A stretch of 64,000 nt of DNA from Batkoa obscura (Eukaryota; Entomophthoromycota; Entomophthoromycetes; Entomophthorales; Batkoaceae): NCBI GenBank assembly GCA_030770535.1, contig JASVEC010000032.1:399145-463144 (forward strand), given 5' to 3'. This document shows positions 10,982-20,862 of this stretch, piece after piece (the stretch's first letter is position 1; each line of letters opens with the position of its first letter). A program made the position numbers and the translations under genes. A model generated the notes under the pieces. The model was not told where the DNA came from. It worked only from the letters and a program-made list of their open reading frames with translations, and did no database searches.

Positions 10982-11516
10982 ATGCAAACTTTCATAACTA
11001 AACTAACTTCGAAATGGAATTTTTGAAAATTTCAATACAGTAGGGGGGAGTACACAATATAAACATTGTAATTCATTTACATCAATTTTGAGAGCTACTT
11101 ATAACAACCCAAGGTTTATGGAATTTTATAATAAAACAAAACAAAGAAAAGATATATTATCAAAGTTTACTATCGATAATAATAAACTTAATCAAGTAAT
11201 GTACAAAATTAGTGCTTTAAGAGAAACAGGAAACAAAAATCAGCAAGTAGCGTTATTATCAACTATAGCTTCAGTATATTCTTTTGATGAATGTAAGAGT
11301 TTTGGGTTTAATATAAATAGAAATCAATATGATTATTCAAAAATAAGTAATAATAATAAAATATCAACGTTACAACCTATTATTAAAAATACAAAAAGAA
11401 TAATAGAGATGCAAGGCATTAAGAAGTATTTACATGTTATTAAACACAGCAATAAACTACATTGTTATCCAGTATCTGATAGAAATAGATTATTAAATGT
11501 AAGATTGATTACCTAA
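10982..11516 (+). pseudogene. Deleted transposase of A2
   Basis: Begins ATGCAAACTTTC; a frame change near the start leaves an open frame 11088-11516 (142 residues). It fuses transposase residues up to about 137 (PIIKNTK) directly to RIIEMQGIKKYL (about 479), then YPVSD to RNRLLNV near the C-terminus. Both joints lie at short repeats: AAAAATACAAAAA at the first, a GATA-type match at the second. The catalytic region is absent, so it cannot transpose by itself. Confidence 0.85.
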
Positions 11517-12241
11517 GTTATTAATAGCCAAGTTAATAAATAGTCAAAGAACAAGTAATTGTAATAATATGTAAAACTTATTATTATATTATTTGTACTA
11601 TATAAGGGTGGTTAATTATAGTTTTGAGGCTAACCACTCCTTCCCATGCAGCAGCTATTTGTTAACTTGGCAATATATTAATAATGTAATTATAACATTA
11701 AAATAGCTTATTTATTTGATAATAAATATACAATGTTGGTTATAAAGCAGTTGATAATAAATATTTCTCAATAAAGTTTTATAAGAATATGTATTTAAGA
11801 TCTAGTACAAACTCAACTAATTTAACTTACAGTATAAACTATAATAGAATGATTTAGAACTGTGTCTGGGTACTTTTGTTTTAATAAAAAAGTTGATTTT
11901 ATAGAATTTTAAGCGAACTTTTTAAAATACAAAATTTTTCAAAAATTGGATAAAATAATGAAACTAATTCAAACAACTCCCACAACTTGTTATATTGATC
12001 AACGTTTAAAATATTTGATTTACAAACAATTGTTCTTTAAGAACAATTCATAAGTGATATAACTTGTCATCCAAAACTACACCACGGTATCTTAGAATTG
12101 ACATTTAATAAGTGAGTATACTAAATCACGTCATATTTATTATAAATCGGTTAAATATGATTGGTATTTATAGTGCGGAATTTTTCACTTCATTAAATTG
12201 CATTAAGCAAAGAATTTAAGATTAAAAGCAAACATGATGGA

Positions 12242-12342
12242 TGGGGTGTGTGTTTTTTACTTCATTACATTTTCCATTTTTCAAGCACTATTTAAGCGGA
12301 AATTTTGTTAGTAAAATTCTTAAACCCAAAAATGTATTCACA
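12242..12342 (-). mobile_element. GGGGATG-family MITE
   Basis: Starts TGGGGTGTGTGTTTTTTACTTC and ends AATGTATTCACA. Core AAGCACTATTTAAGCGG is recognisable. Termini and flanks are mutated. Confidence 0.7.
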
Positions 12343-13007
12343 TGTTATAGTTGAATTATTTATTGGCAAATTTAAAACATACATAAAATCCTACACTATT
12401 TGCAAAATATTGATATCAATGAAGTTATTAATATAATTCAATTATAGTAATTCTTCAATACTTACCAATCTCACAAGAGAATGTTTATGTTTTATACTGA
12501 TCATCCATCCATGTGGACAAAAGATATTTACATTTACTCGGGAGCTTTGTAATTGTTTTTAGATATCCATCTCTTCACTCTACTAGATAAATATATATGA
12601 ATAAAAATTAGGATTAAAGATTGACAAACTAGTATTATTGAGATATTAATCTGGGAATCCCTGGGGTAACAGGGATTTTTATTTTATGTATTATCTATCT
12701 AAATCCATATAAATTTCAAAATTGCCATTAATAGTGGTAATATAGCGAGCACTAAAGATGCTTTTCATAATTAGAAAACTTCACAAATCTTCCCAAACTA
12801 TCTTATTTATGGAAAAAGTGAGTTCATGTTTTAGTTACTTTCATGCTAAGTTTTTTTCAATCAAAAAATTACCGATTGGACTAAAACAGCTAAAATTGGT
12901 TTCTTTGTATAACCATTAAGCTTGATTTCTTAGGTAGTACTCTGCCTTTTGTTAATAAAAACTAACTATTGTTTATTTGTTGGCTATTACAAACAAAGTA
13001 AACTATA

Positions 13008-13107
13008 TGAGGATGTATTTTTATGTTTAAGAATTTTACTAAATTTTCCACTCAGATAGTGGCTTAAAAAATGGGAAAAGTAATGAAAGCCAAAAAAAAC
13101 AGCCCCG
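13008..13107 (+). mobile_element. GGGGATG-family MITE
   Basis: TA at the left; TGAGGATGTATTTTTATG to ACAGCCCCG. The core CTCAGATAGTGGCTTAAAA and AAAAGTAATGAAAGCC is clear. Confidence 0.8.
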
Positions 13108-13259
13108 TTATAGTTTAACGAAATTCAGTCAATATTTCATTTTTATGAAATTTGATTTTGATTTAAAGACATTAGCAAGAGAAATAATTTAATAGATTAT
13201 TCATTAATTAACACGTTTATTTTAAATATAAATGCTCAACTATATTTAAAAATAAAAAA

Positions 13260-13368
13260 TGGGGGGATGTGTTTTTTTGTTTGAGGATTTTCCTAACAAT
13301 ATCTTTTTCCACTTAAATACAAATAGTGCTTAAAAAATGTAAAAAATGAAGCTAGAAAAAACATCCCA
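13260..13368 (+). mobile_element. GGGGATG-family MITE
   Basis: Starts TGGGGGGATGTGTTTTTTTG and ends AACATCCCA. It is a few bases longer than average with a short insertion (ATACAAATAG). The flanks are not clean TA. Confidence 0.7.
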
Positions 13369-14924
13369 AAATACTAAATAATTTATTTTTAATTACAAAT
13401 ATATATATAAATAAAATCGCTAATACTGGAACAATAAAGCTCAAAAAAAGTACTATCGGTTTATGCTTATATTTAAAAAGCTATCTTAATAATAGAAATC
13501 TTGAAATAAAATATTCACAATATAGATTATATAATTACTTCAAAACTATAATTTATAATCAATTAATAAAGTAATGTTTAATTAATAATTGGATTTTGAA
13601 AATAAACTTTTGAAAAGTTAAATCTCACATTACTTTTTAACTAAGAATGTGTGATGAATTTCTTGCTTTACACAATGTAAATTTTAAAATAAACAAAAGT
13701 ACATTAGTATACTAAATTGCTTTTATTGTTTTTTATCTTTTTTTATTTTTAAAAAAGCGCTCCTCCCCTCCCCATTAATATTAAGTAAAAACAAAATAAT
13801 TTGTAATTTAAGGAAATTTTGAATTTTCAAAATTACAGATCTAATTTAAATTTGAATATGGAAGATTTTCCAATAATAGTCTCAAATTATAAACATCATA
13901 ATATTAACGACTTTGATTTTATTATTTTAATACCTAATATTAGAAAAACCATTTAATAAAACTTTAATAATAATTTGTGAAATACCCCATATAAACTGGG
14001 ATATAATAAAATCCTTTTTGATTTTAGCTATTTTCAGTATGGGGTCCATTTTAAAAATATTTGATAGCTAATACAACTTCACTTATACATTCATTGATTA
14101 TACTAAAACAACTACAAAACTTTAACAGTATTTATTTTGTCCATTGTTTTTATCTGTAATAATAATATTAAATATGTTTATTCAAATTTAATTATCATTT
14201 TTTAATTTGATTAGGTTTTTATTATGATGTTTCAATTTTGCTTTTGTTTTTGTTATTGAGCTTATTATCAGTTAAACAAAATTTAATTTAAGATTAAATA
14301 AATACAAACAGCCTTTTTTGAGCTATACTTTTATAATTACGCTAAAAAATGCTCAAACAATCTTCTAAGGAATACACCAAATAATACATAAGCTGCTTAT
14401 AAAACAAAAGATTATATTTGACCTTTACTAAAATTGAATATTTTAACTACAATATATGGGGTTGTCTGAATTAGTTTCATCATTATTTTATCCAATTTTT
14501 GAAAAATTTTGTATTTTAAAAAGTTCGCTTAAAATTCTATAAAATCAACTTTTTTATTAAAACAAAAGTACCCAGACACAGTTCTAAATCATTCTATTAT
14601 AGTTTATACTGTAAGTTAAATTAGTTGAGTTTGTACTAGATCTTAAATACATATTCTTATAAAACTTTATTGAGAAATATTTATTATCAACTGCTTTATA
14701 ACCAACATTGTATATTTATTATCAAATAAATAAGCTATTTTAATGTTATAATTACATTATTAATATATTGCCAAGTTAACAAATAGCTGCTGCATGGGAA
14801 GGAGTGGTTAGCCTCAAAACTATAATTAACCACCCTTATATAGTACAAATAATATAATAATAAGTTTTACATATTATTACAATTACTTGTTCTTTGACTA
14901 TTTATTAACTTGGCTATTAATAAC

Positions 14925-15580
14925 TTAGGTAATCAATCTTACATTTAATAATCTATTTCTATCAGATACTGGATAACAATGTAGTTTATTGCTGTGTTTA
15001 ATAACATGTAAATACTTCTTAATGCCTTGCATCTCTATTATTCTTTTTGTATTTTTAATAATAGGTTGTAACGTTGATATTTTATTATTATTACTTATTT
15101 TTGAATAATCATATTGATTTCTATTTATATTAAACCCAAAACTCTTACATTCATCAAAAGAATATACTGAAGCTATAGTTGATAATAACGCTACTTGCTG
15201 ATTTTTGTTTCCTGTTTCTCTTAAAGCACTAATTTTATACATTACTTGATTAAGTTTATCATTGTCGATAGTAAACTTTGATAGTATTATATATGGGTAT
15301 GTTTTTTTTTGATTCCATTACTTTTCCATTTTTTAAGCGCTATTTGAGTAGAAAAATCCTTAGTAGAATTCTTAGACGAAAAAATACATCCCCATATCTT
15401 TTCTTTGTTTTATTGTATCATAAAATTCCATAAACCTTGGGCTGTTATAAGTAGCTCTCAAAATTGATGTAAATGAATTACAATGTTTATATTGTGTACT
15501 CCCCCCTACTGTATTGAAATTTTCAAAAATTCCATTTCGAAGTTAGTTTAGTTATGAAAGTTTGCATTTTATTTTTATTT
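14925..15580 (-). pseudogene. Deleted transposase of A3
   Basis: Open frame 14925-15242 (105 residues) starting MYKISALRETGNK. It carries the same fusion NTK-RIIEMQG and YPVSD-RNRLLNV joints as A2. The upstream part is cut by the MITE at 15294-15394. Non-functional derivative. Confidence 0.85.
15294..15394 (-). mobile_element. GGGGATG-family MITE in A3
   Basis: TA-flanked 101 bp copy (TGGGTATGTTTTTTTTTGA to ACATCCCCA). Same site as 3807-3907, 21417-21517 and 31285-31385; absent from A2. Confidence 0.9.
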
Positions 15581-15690
15581 CTATTCCAACAAAAAATAAA
15601 GTCAAATAAACTGTATTTATATAATTATATAATCATATAGTTATATATTATATATCTATTAAATATTTAACAGAAATAATGTAAAACATA

Positions 15691-15790
15691 TGAGGATGTA
15701 TTTTTGTGTTCAAGAATTTTACTAACAAATTTTCCGCTTAAATAATGCTTAAAAAATGGAAAAACAATGGAATCAAAAGAAACATTCCCA
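15691..15790 (+). mobile_element. Chimeric GGGGATG-family MITE joining A3 and A4
   Basis: TA-flanked. Left ~45 bp equal the reverse of 10758-10858 (TGAGGATGTATTTTTGTGTTC), right part differs (CCGCTTAAATAATGC). Left flank is the 5' noncoding region of element A; right flank is internal transposase codon ~177. The N-terminal transposase sequence that should lie between is missing, so two MITEs appear to have recombined. Confidence 0.75.
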
Positions 15791-16096
15791 TATATATTAA
15801 ATAAAAGTAGAAGAATGATATATAGTAAATATTTTAATGATCTAAGAGATAAAGCAGTAGCTAGGTCAACGTTCTTTAAATATATACCAGGTAATTTCAA
15901 AAATCCAGCAAGAAAAACGGATCTATGTAATATATGTGCTCAGTATACAGTTAGAAAAAAGTTATTTGAAAATAAATTAAATACAGCAATAAAAAACAAA
16001 GCAGAGATAGAAGAAAAATTATACAAATTACATAAATTCTGTGTTGATACTCAAAAAAACACATTTAATGAAACTATTAAAAAACTAAATAAGAGA

Positions 16097-16195
16097 AGGG
16101 GATTTTTTTTTAGTTTCATTATTTTTCCGTTTTTTAAGCACTATTTGAGTGAAAAGATCGTTGGTAAAATTCTTAAACAAAAAAATACATCCCCA
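16097..16195 (-). mobile_element. GGGGATG-family MITE with atypical flanks
   Basis: GGGGATTTTTTTTTAGTTTC to TACATCCCCA. The flanks are GAGAA and GAAG, not TA, so either the target was mutated or this copy arrived by recombination. Confidence 0.7.
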
Positions 16196-16391
16196 GAAGT
16201 TGTATAATAATTTTAGATTTTAAACAAAAGATGGAAATAGGAACAAGACCAGATTCAATAAATCTAGATCATTATAATAAACAAGCTATATCAGTATTAG
16301 GTTTTGGTGTTTTATATTTAAAAGATGATAAAACAATAGGCAAAGTTTACTTTGATTATTTATCTGAAATATTGAATCATGATTCAGCATA

Positions 16392-16491
16392 TGGGGGTGT
16401 TTTTTTGTGTTTAAGAATTTTACTAACAATCTTTCTACTCAAATAGCGCTTAAAAAATGAAAAAATAATGAAATCAAAAAAAACATCCCCA
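16392..16491 (+). mobile_element. GGGGATG-family MITE in A4
   Basis: TA-flanked 100 bp copy at the shared SAYAGD site of the transposase gene, as in A1 and A6. Confidence 0.9.
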
Positions 16492-16566
16492 TATGCAGGA
16501 GATTGTTTAATCGATTTGATCTCTACAGAGCTTCTATTTAAAAAGTTTACAAAAATTAATATATGG

Positions 16567-17029
16567 TGTGAAATCTGGTACTCAGGGTTTGGAGTCAAGA
16601 ACAGCTATTGCTAGGTTGACTACACTATAAGTCGAAAGGTCTTAGTTTATGTGACTAAGATAGACTTAGATTATGAGGAATAGCACGTAATAGGTTACAA
16701 GCTATATAAAACAAATATAATAGACAATACTAATGTAAAATCTACGTAAAATACTACTAAGAAAACTTAGTGGCTTTATTAAGTGTTCGAGATATTAGGG
16801 AATAATTCAGTTAAAAAGCCTTGAGCTGTTATGTTTTAGAATCTCTTTTATACTCTGATAAGTATAAATATCAAAACGAGGGGAGAATATTCTTTGAGAC
16901 GAAGATAGAAATTCTCATAACAAATCAAAATAAGAACATGGGATTGATTTTCTCTGAACTCAAGAACACAACAGCTTAGGTGATTGCTATCTATAATTAA
17001 CCATGGGACTGACAAAGCGATATTTCATA
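16567..17029 (-). repeat. Solo LTR nested in copy A4
   Basis: 463 bp minus-strand LTR of the same Ty3/gypsy-type family: TGTGAAATCTGGTACTC at the left edge, GACAAAGCGATATTTCATA at the right. It splits the transposase segment ATATATGG / GCAGATACAGG and is bordered by the 4 bp duplication ATGG. No internal region, so a solo LTR. It is clearly older than the complete element, judging from divergence. Confidence 0.88.
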
Positions 17030-17884
17030 ATGGACAAATACAGGAAATCATTTTAGATTCCAAGAGTTTCTACACTATATGTTTAAAGAAATTTATAAAA
17101 TAAATAGTAGTTTGAATGTTAATCTTAATTTTTTTGCTGAGCATCATGGAAAAAGTATAGTTGATGGACATATTGGAAACCTTTCAAAATGGAAAAGTAG
17201 TTTTGAAGCGTTAGGTAAAATAGAAGATATCGATCAATTAATTTCAAGATTTGAGGCTTTTATTTGCGAGCATAATAAAATTAATAACTCGACTGTTAAT
17301 AATGGAAAAACAGATATAATTTTTAAAAAGTATAAAAGAAACAAAAGCACAAAAAGGATAATAGAGATGCAAGGCATTAAGAAGTATTTACATGTTATTA
17401 AACACAGCAATAAACTACATTGTTATCCAGTATCTGATAGAAATAGATTATTAAATGTAAGATTGATTACCTAAGTTATTAATAGCCAAGTTAATAAATA
17501 GTCAAAGAACAAGTAATTGTAATAATATGTAAAACTTATTATTATATTATTTGTACTATATAAGGGTGGTTAATTATAGTTTTGAGGCTAACCACTCCTT
17601 CCCATGCAGCAGCTATTTGTTAACTTGGCAATATATTAATAATGTAATTATAACATTAAAATAGCTTATTTATTTGATAATAAATATACAATGTTGGTTA
17701 TAAAGCAGTTGATAATAAATATTTCTCAATAAAGTTTTATAAGAATATGTATTTAAGATCTAGTACAAACTCAACTAATTTAACTTACAGTATAAACTAT
17801 AATAGAATGATTTAGGACTGTGTCTGGGTACTTTTGTTTTAATAAAAATCGGACAAAATAATGAAACTAACTCGGACAACCTCA

Positions 17885-18098
17885 TATATTAGTAAAAGCC
17901 TTGCTAATCTAAGAATTTCTATTAGATCTAGTAGAAATTCTGCTAACTTACAATATAAATTATAACAAACAATTTCAAACTGTGGTGTGTCTCAAGGTAC
18001 TCTTGCTTTTTAAAAAAGTTGTTTTTATAGTTTTAAGCAAAGTTTTTAAATGTAAAATTTTTGAAACTTGAATAGAAGAATAATTTAGACAATCCCCC
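17885..18098 (+). mobile_element. Diverged 3' end fragment of an A-like element (A5)
   Basis: Directly follows A4. It resembles the 3' terminal ~210 bp of element A (TAGATCTAGTAGAAATTC, TACTCTTGCTTTTTAAAA, TTTAGACAATCCCCCA) but with many substitutions. It probably represents an older or sister subfamily. Confidence 0.6.
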
Positions 18099-18101
18099 AT
18101 A

Positions 18102-18202
18102 TGGGGATGTATTTTTGTGTTCAAGAATTTTACTAACAAATTTTCCACGCAAACAGCGCTTAAAAGATGGAAAAAGTAATGAAGCCAAAAAAAACACTCC
18201 CA
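18102..18202 (+). mobile_element. GGGGATG-family MITE
   Basis: TA-flanked 101 bp copy, TGGGGATGTATTTTTGTG to ACACTCCCA. It sits between fragment A5 and about 180 bp of AT-rich DNA. Confidence 0.9.
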
Positions 18203-18551
18203 TATGGTATTTACTAACTTTAAAATATTTTTTTTGAATAATATATAAATATTATTATTTTATTATATTATCAAAGTTTGTTTATGTAGCAACCTTGTTT
18301 GATTTTTTTTAGCTTAAAACGTTTTTGACTATTGATTTTAAGGTACAATTTTTTATATTTATATATAAAATCACATTCATATGGGGCTGTCTTAATTGGT
18401 TTCAGAATTTACTTAGAAATTGATCCAAATTTTAAAATTTTAAGTTTGTGTCCAATATGACGGTTAAATCTAAAGAGCCTAAAGTTAAATTTCTCTATTT
18501 AAAACATTTTAATTGTTTCATTTTCTTAAATAGCTCATTTTCCTAACTATA

Positions 18552-18652
18552 TGGGAGTGTTTTTTTTGGCTTCATTACTTTTTCCATCTTTTAAGCGCTG
18601 TTTGCGTGGAAAATTTGTTAGTAAAATTCTTGAACACAAAAATACATCCTCA
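18552..18652 (-). mobile_element. GGGGATG-family MITE in 5' region of A6
   Basis: TA-flanked 101 bp copy, same position and sequence as 10758-10858. Confidence 0.9.
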
Positions 18653-19010
18653 TATGTTTTACATTATTTCTGTTAAATATTTAATAGATATATAATATAT
18701 AACTATATGGGGTTGTCTGAATTAGTTTCATTATTTTATCCAATTTTGAAAAAATTTGTATTTTAAAAACTTCGCTTAAAATTCTATAAAATCACATCTT
18801 TTATTAAAACAAAAGTACCCAAACACAGTTCTAAACCATTATATTATAGCTCATACTGTAAGTTAGTTGAATTTCTACTAGATCTTAAATACATGTTCTT
18901 ATAAAGCTTAATTGAGAAATATTTATTATCAACTGCTTTATAACCAACATCGTAGATTTATTATCAAATAAATAAACTACTTTAATGTTATAATTACATT
19001 ATTAATATAT

Positions 19011-19155
19011 TGCCAAGTTAATAAATAGCTGCATGGGAGGGAGTGGTCAGCCCCAAAACTATAATTGACCATCCCTATATAGTACAAGTAATAATAGTTT
19101 TTACATATTATTACAGTTACTTGTTCTTTGACTATTTATTAACTTAGCTATTAAT
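19011..19155 (-). repeat. Structured 3' noncoding segment of A7
   Basis: Intact-copy version of the inverted-repeat segment after the transposase stop: outer arms GCCAAGTTAATAAATAGC and CTATTTATTAACTTAGC, inner arms ACAAGTAA and TTACTTGT, and GGTCAG/GACC. Unlike the rest of the noncoding flanks it is held constant among copies. Confidence 0.55.
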
Positions 19156-19158
19156 AAC

Positions 19159-20862
19159 TTAAGTAATCCTAACATTTAACAATCTATTTCTATCATTCAA
19201 CAAACTACTTACTTGCTTAGTAAATATCGAAATTTTTAAATTCTCTGTTATCTTCGTAAGGTAAGCTGGGATCGATCTTTTAATTTTTCTGTTTTCTATA
19301 GACTCTATAACTTTAATTGGGACTATATCGCTTTTTTTTGATGTATCAGATACTGGATAACAATGTAGTTTATTGTTATGTTTAATAAAATGTAAATACT
19401 TCTTAATGCCCTGCATCTCTATTATTCTTTTTGTATTTTTGTTTCTTTTATACTTTTTAAAAATTATATCTGTTTTCCCATTATTAACAGTCGAGTTATT
19501 AATTTTATTATGCTCGCAAATAAAAGCCTCAAATCTTGAAATTAATTGATCGATATCTTCTATTTTACCTAACGCTTCAAAACTACTTTTCCATTTTGAA
19601 AGGTTTCCAAAATGTCCATCAACTATACTTTTTCCATGATGCTCAGCAAAAAAATTAAGATTAACATTCAAACTACTATTTATTTTATGAATTTCTTTAA
19701 ACATATAATGTAAGAACTCTTGGGATCTAAAATGATTTCCTGTATCTGCCCATATATTAATCTTTGTAAACTTTTTAAATAGAAGCTCTGTAGAGATTAA
19801 ATCGATTAAACAATCTCCTGCATATGCTGAATCATGATTCAATATTTCAGATAAATAATCAAAGTAAACTTTGCCTATTGTTTTATCATCTTTTAAATAT
19901 AATACACCAAAGCCTAATACTGATATAGCTTGTTTATTATAATGATCTAAATTTATTGAATCTGGTCTTGTCCCTATTTCCATATTTTGTTTAAAATCTA
20001 AAACTATTATACAACTTTTGTTATTTAATTTTTTGATAGTTTCATTAAATGTGTTTTTTTGAGTATCAACACAGAATTTATGTAATTTGTATAATTTTTC
20101 TTCTTCGTTGAAAATTTCTTCTATCTCTGCTTTGTTTTTTGCTGTATTTATTTTATTTTCAAATAACTTTTTTCTAACTGTATACTGGGTACATATATTA
20201 CATAGATCCGTTTTTCTTGCTGGATTTTTGAAATTAGTTGGTATATATTTAAAGAACGTTGACCTGGCTACTGCTTTATCTCTTAGATCATTCAAATATT
20301 TACTATATATCATTCTTCTACTTTTATTTAATATATATATATTATCTGATGAATATTTACTATCGTTATTTTTTTTATTAAATCTTGATGAAATAGTTGA
20401 ATCATTTAGTAAATATTGTATGATAGTTTCAATTTGGTCATCTTTAATTTTTTTTGTATTTTTAATAATAGGTTTTAATGTTGATATTTTATTATTATTA
20501 CTTGTTTTTGAATAATCATATTGATTTCTATTTATATTAAACCCAAAACTCTTACATTCATCAAAAGAATATACTGAAGCTATAGTTGATAATAACGCTA
20601 CTTGCTGACTTTTGTTTCCTGTTTCCCTTAAAGCACTAATTTTATACATTACTTGATTAAGTTTATTATTATCGATAGTAAACTTTGATAATATATCTTT
20701 TCTTTGTTTTGTTTTATTATAAAATTCCATGAACCTTGGGTTGTTATAAGTAGCTCTTAAAATTGATGTAAATGAATTACAATGTTTATATTGTGTACTC
20801 CTCCCTATTGTATTGAAGTTTTCAAAAATTCCATTTCGAAGTTTAGTTATGAAAGTTTGCAT
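19159..20862 (-). CDS. Transposase of element A, 567 residues
   Basis: Encodes the probable transposase of the TA-targeting element. Visible layout: a helix-turn-helix-like stretch at about 84-118 (VALLSTIASVYSF); a zinc-binding pattern C221-x2-C224 ... H261-x2-C264; then an RNase H-like catalytic region. Candidate acidic residues are D289 (IIVLDFKQN), D373 (IWADTGNHF) and E407 (NFFAEHHGKSIVDG), giving D-x83-D-x33-E, close to the DD34E spacing of Tc1/mariner enzymes. The motifs around these residues are not those of mariner, piggyBac, hAT or PIF as I know them. I recall similar proteins annotated only as hypothetical in early-diverging fungi, which I cannot verify here. The start MQTFITKLRN is used in all copies. 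The catalytic assignment is inference. Confidence 0.8.
   Translation of the reverse strand: MQTFITKLRNGIFENFNTIGRSTQYKHCNSFTSILRATYNNPRFMEFYNKTKQRKDILSKFTIDNNKLNQVMYKISALRETGNKSQQVALLSTIASVYSFDECKSFGFNINRNQYDYSKTSNNNKISTLKPIIKNTKKIKDDQIETIIQYLLNDSTISSRFNKKNNDSKYSSDNIYILNKSRRMIYSKYLNDLRDKAVARSTFFKYIPTNFKNPARKTDLCNICTQYTVRKKLFENKINTAKNKAEIEEIFNEEEKLYKLHKFCVDTQKNTFNETIKKLNNKSCIIVLDFKQNMEIGTRPDSINLDHYNKQAISVLGFGVLYLKDDKTIGKVYFDYLSEILNHDSAYAGDCLIDLISTELLFKKFTKINIWADTGNHFRSQEFLHYMFKEIHKINSSLNVNLNFFAEHHGKSIVDGHFGNLSKWKSSFEALGKIEDIDQLISRFEAFICEHNKINNSTVNNGKTDIIFKKYKRNKNTKRIIEMQGIKKYLHFIKHNNKLHCYPVSDTSKKSDIVPIKVIESIENRKIKRSIPAYLTKITENLKISIFTKQVSSLLNDRNRLLNVRIT

Larger units (their letters stand above)
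10588..11982 (+). mobile_element. Internally deleted copy of element A (A2)
   Basis: 1.4 kb non-autonomous copy. The 5' end GGGTCGTCCAAATTGGTTTC and the 3' end ACTAATTCAAACAACTCCCACA are both recognisable but worn. It carries one MITE (10758-10858) near the 5' end. The transposase gene is reduced to a 142-codon open frame by two internal deletions. The same deletion derivative is found in inverse orientation at 14457-15690 and partly at 15791-17884. Confidence 0.85.
11983..14456. other. 2.5 kb AT-rich spacer between inverted A copies
   Basis: No gene seen. It holds three MITEs (12242-12342, 13008-13107, 13260-13368) and a GC-rich hairpin at about 12651-12672 (AATCCCTG-GGGTAA-CAGGGATT). It forms the loop of the inverted pair A2/A3. 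Confidence 0.55.
14457..15690 (-). mobile_element. Internally deleted copy of element A (A3), inverted to A2
   Basis: Starts with the element's 3' end (TGGGGTTGTCTGAATTAG after TA) and runs leftward in gene sense. It is near-identical to A2 in the opposite orientation, with the same internal deletions, plus the extra MITE 15294-15394. It ends in a MITE (15691-15790) that joins it to copy A4, instead of reaching the 5' terminus. Confidence 0.85.
15793..17474 (+). pseudogene. Element A transposase remnant of A4
   Basis: Pieces 15767-16207, 16231-16446 and 17079-17474 carry, in order, the CNIC zinc motif, the first Asp block and the C-terminal half (HHGKSIVDGH onward). They are separated by two MITEs and an LTR. 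Not translatable as one protein. Confidence 0.85.
15791..17884 (+). mobile_element. Truncated copy of element A (A4) with nested solo LTR
   Basis: Plus-strand A sequence from transposase codon ~177 to the 3' terminus (CTAACTCGGACAACCTCA at 17884, followed by TA). It is interrupted by MITEs 16097-16195 and 16392-16491 and by a solo LTR 16567-17029. The C-terminal region has the YPVSD-RNRLLNV deletion seen in A2/A3. Confidence 0.85.

Noticed and set aside
12651-12672. I-SceI-like homing endonuclease site (GGGGTAACAGGG)
   Set aside because: Only part of the 18 bp site matches and there is no endonuclease gene; kept only as a hairpin.
20087-20515. 142-codon ORF opposite the transposase gene
   Set aside because: Antisense shadow of the transposase codons; hydrophobic runs come from the complement of Asn/Lys-rich codons.
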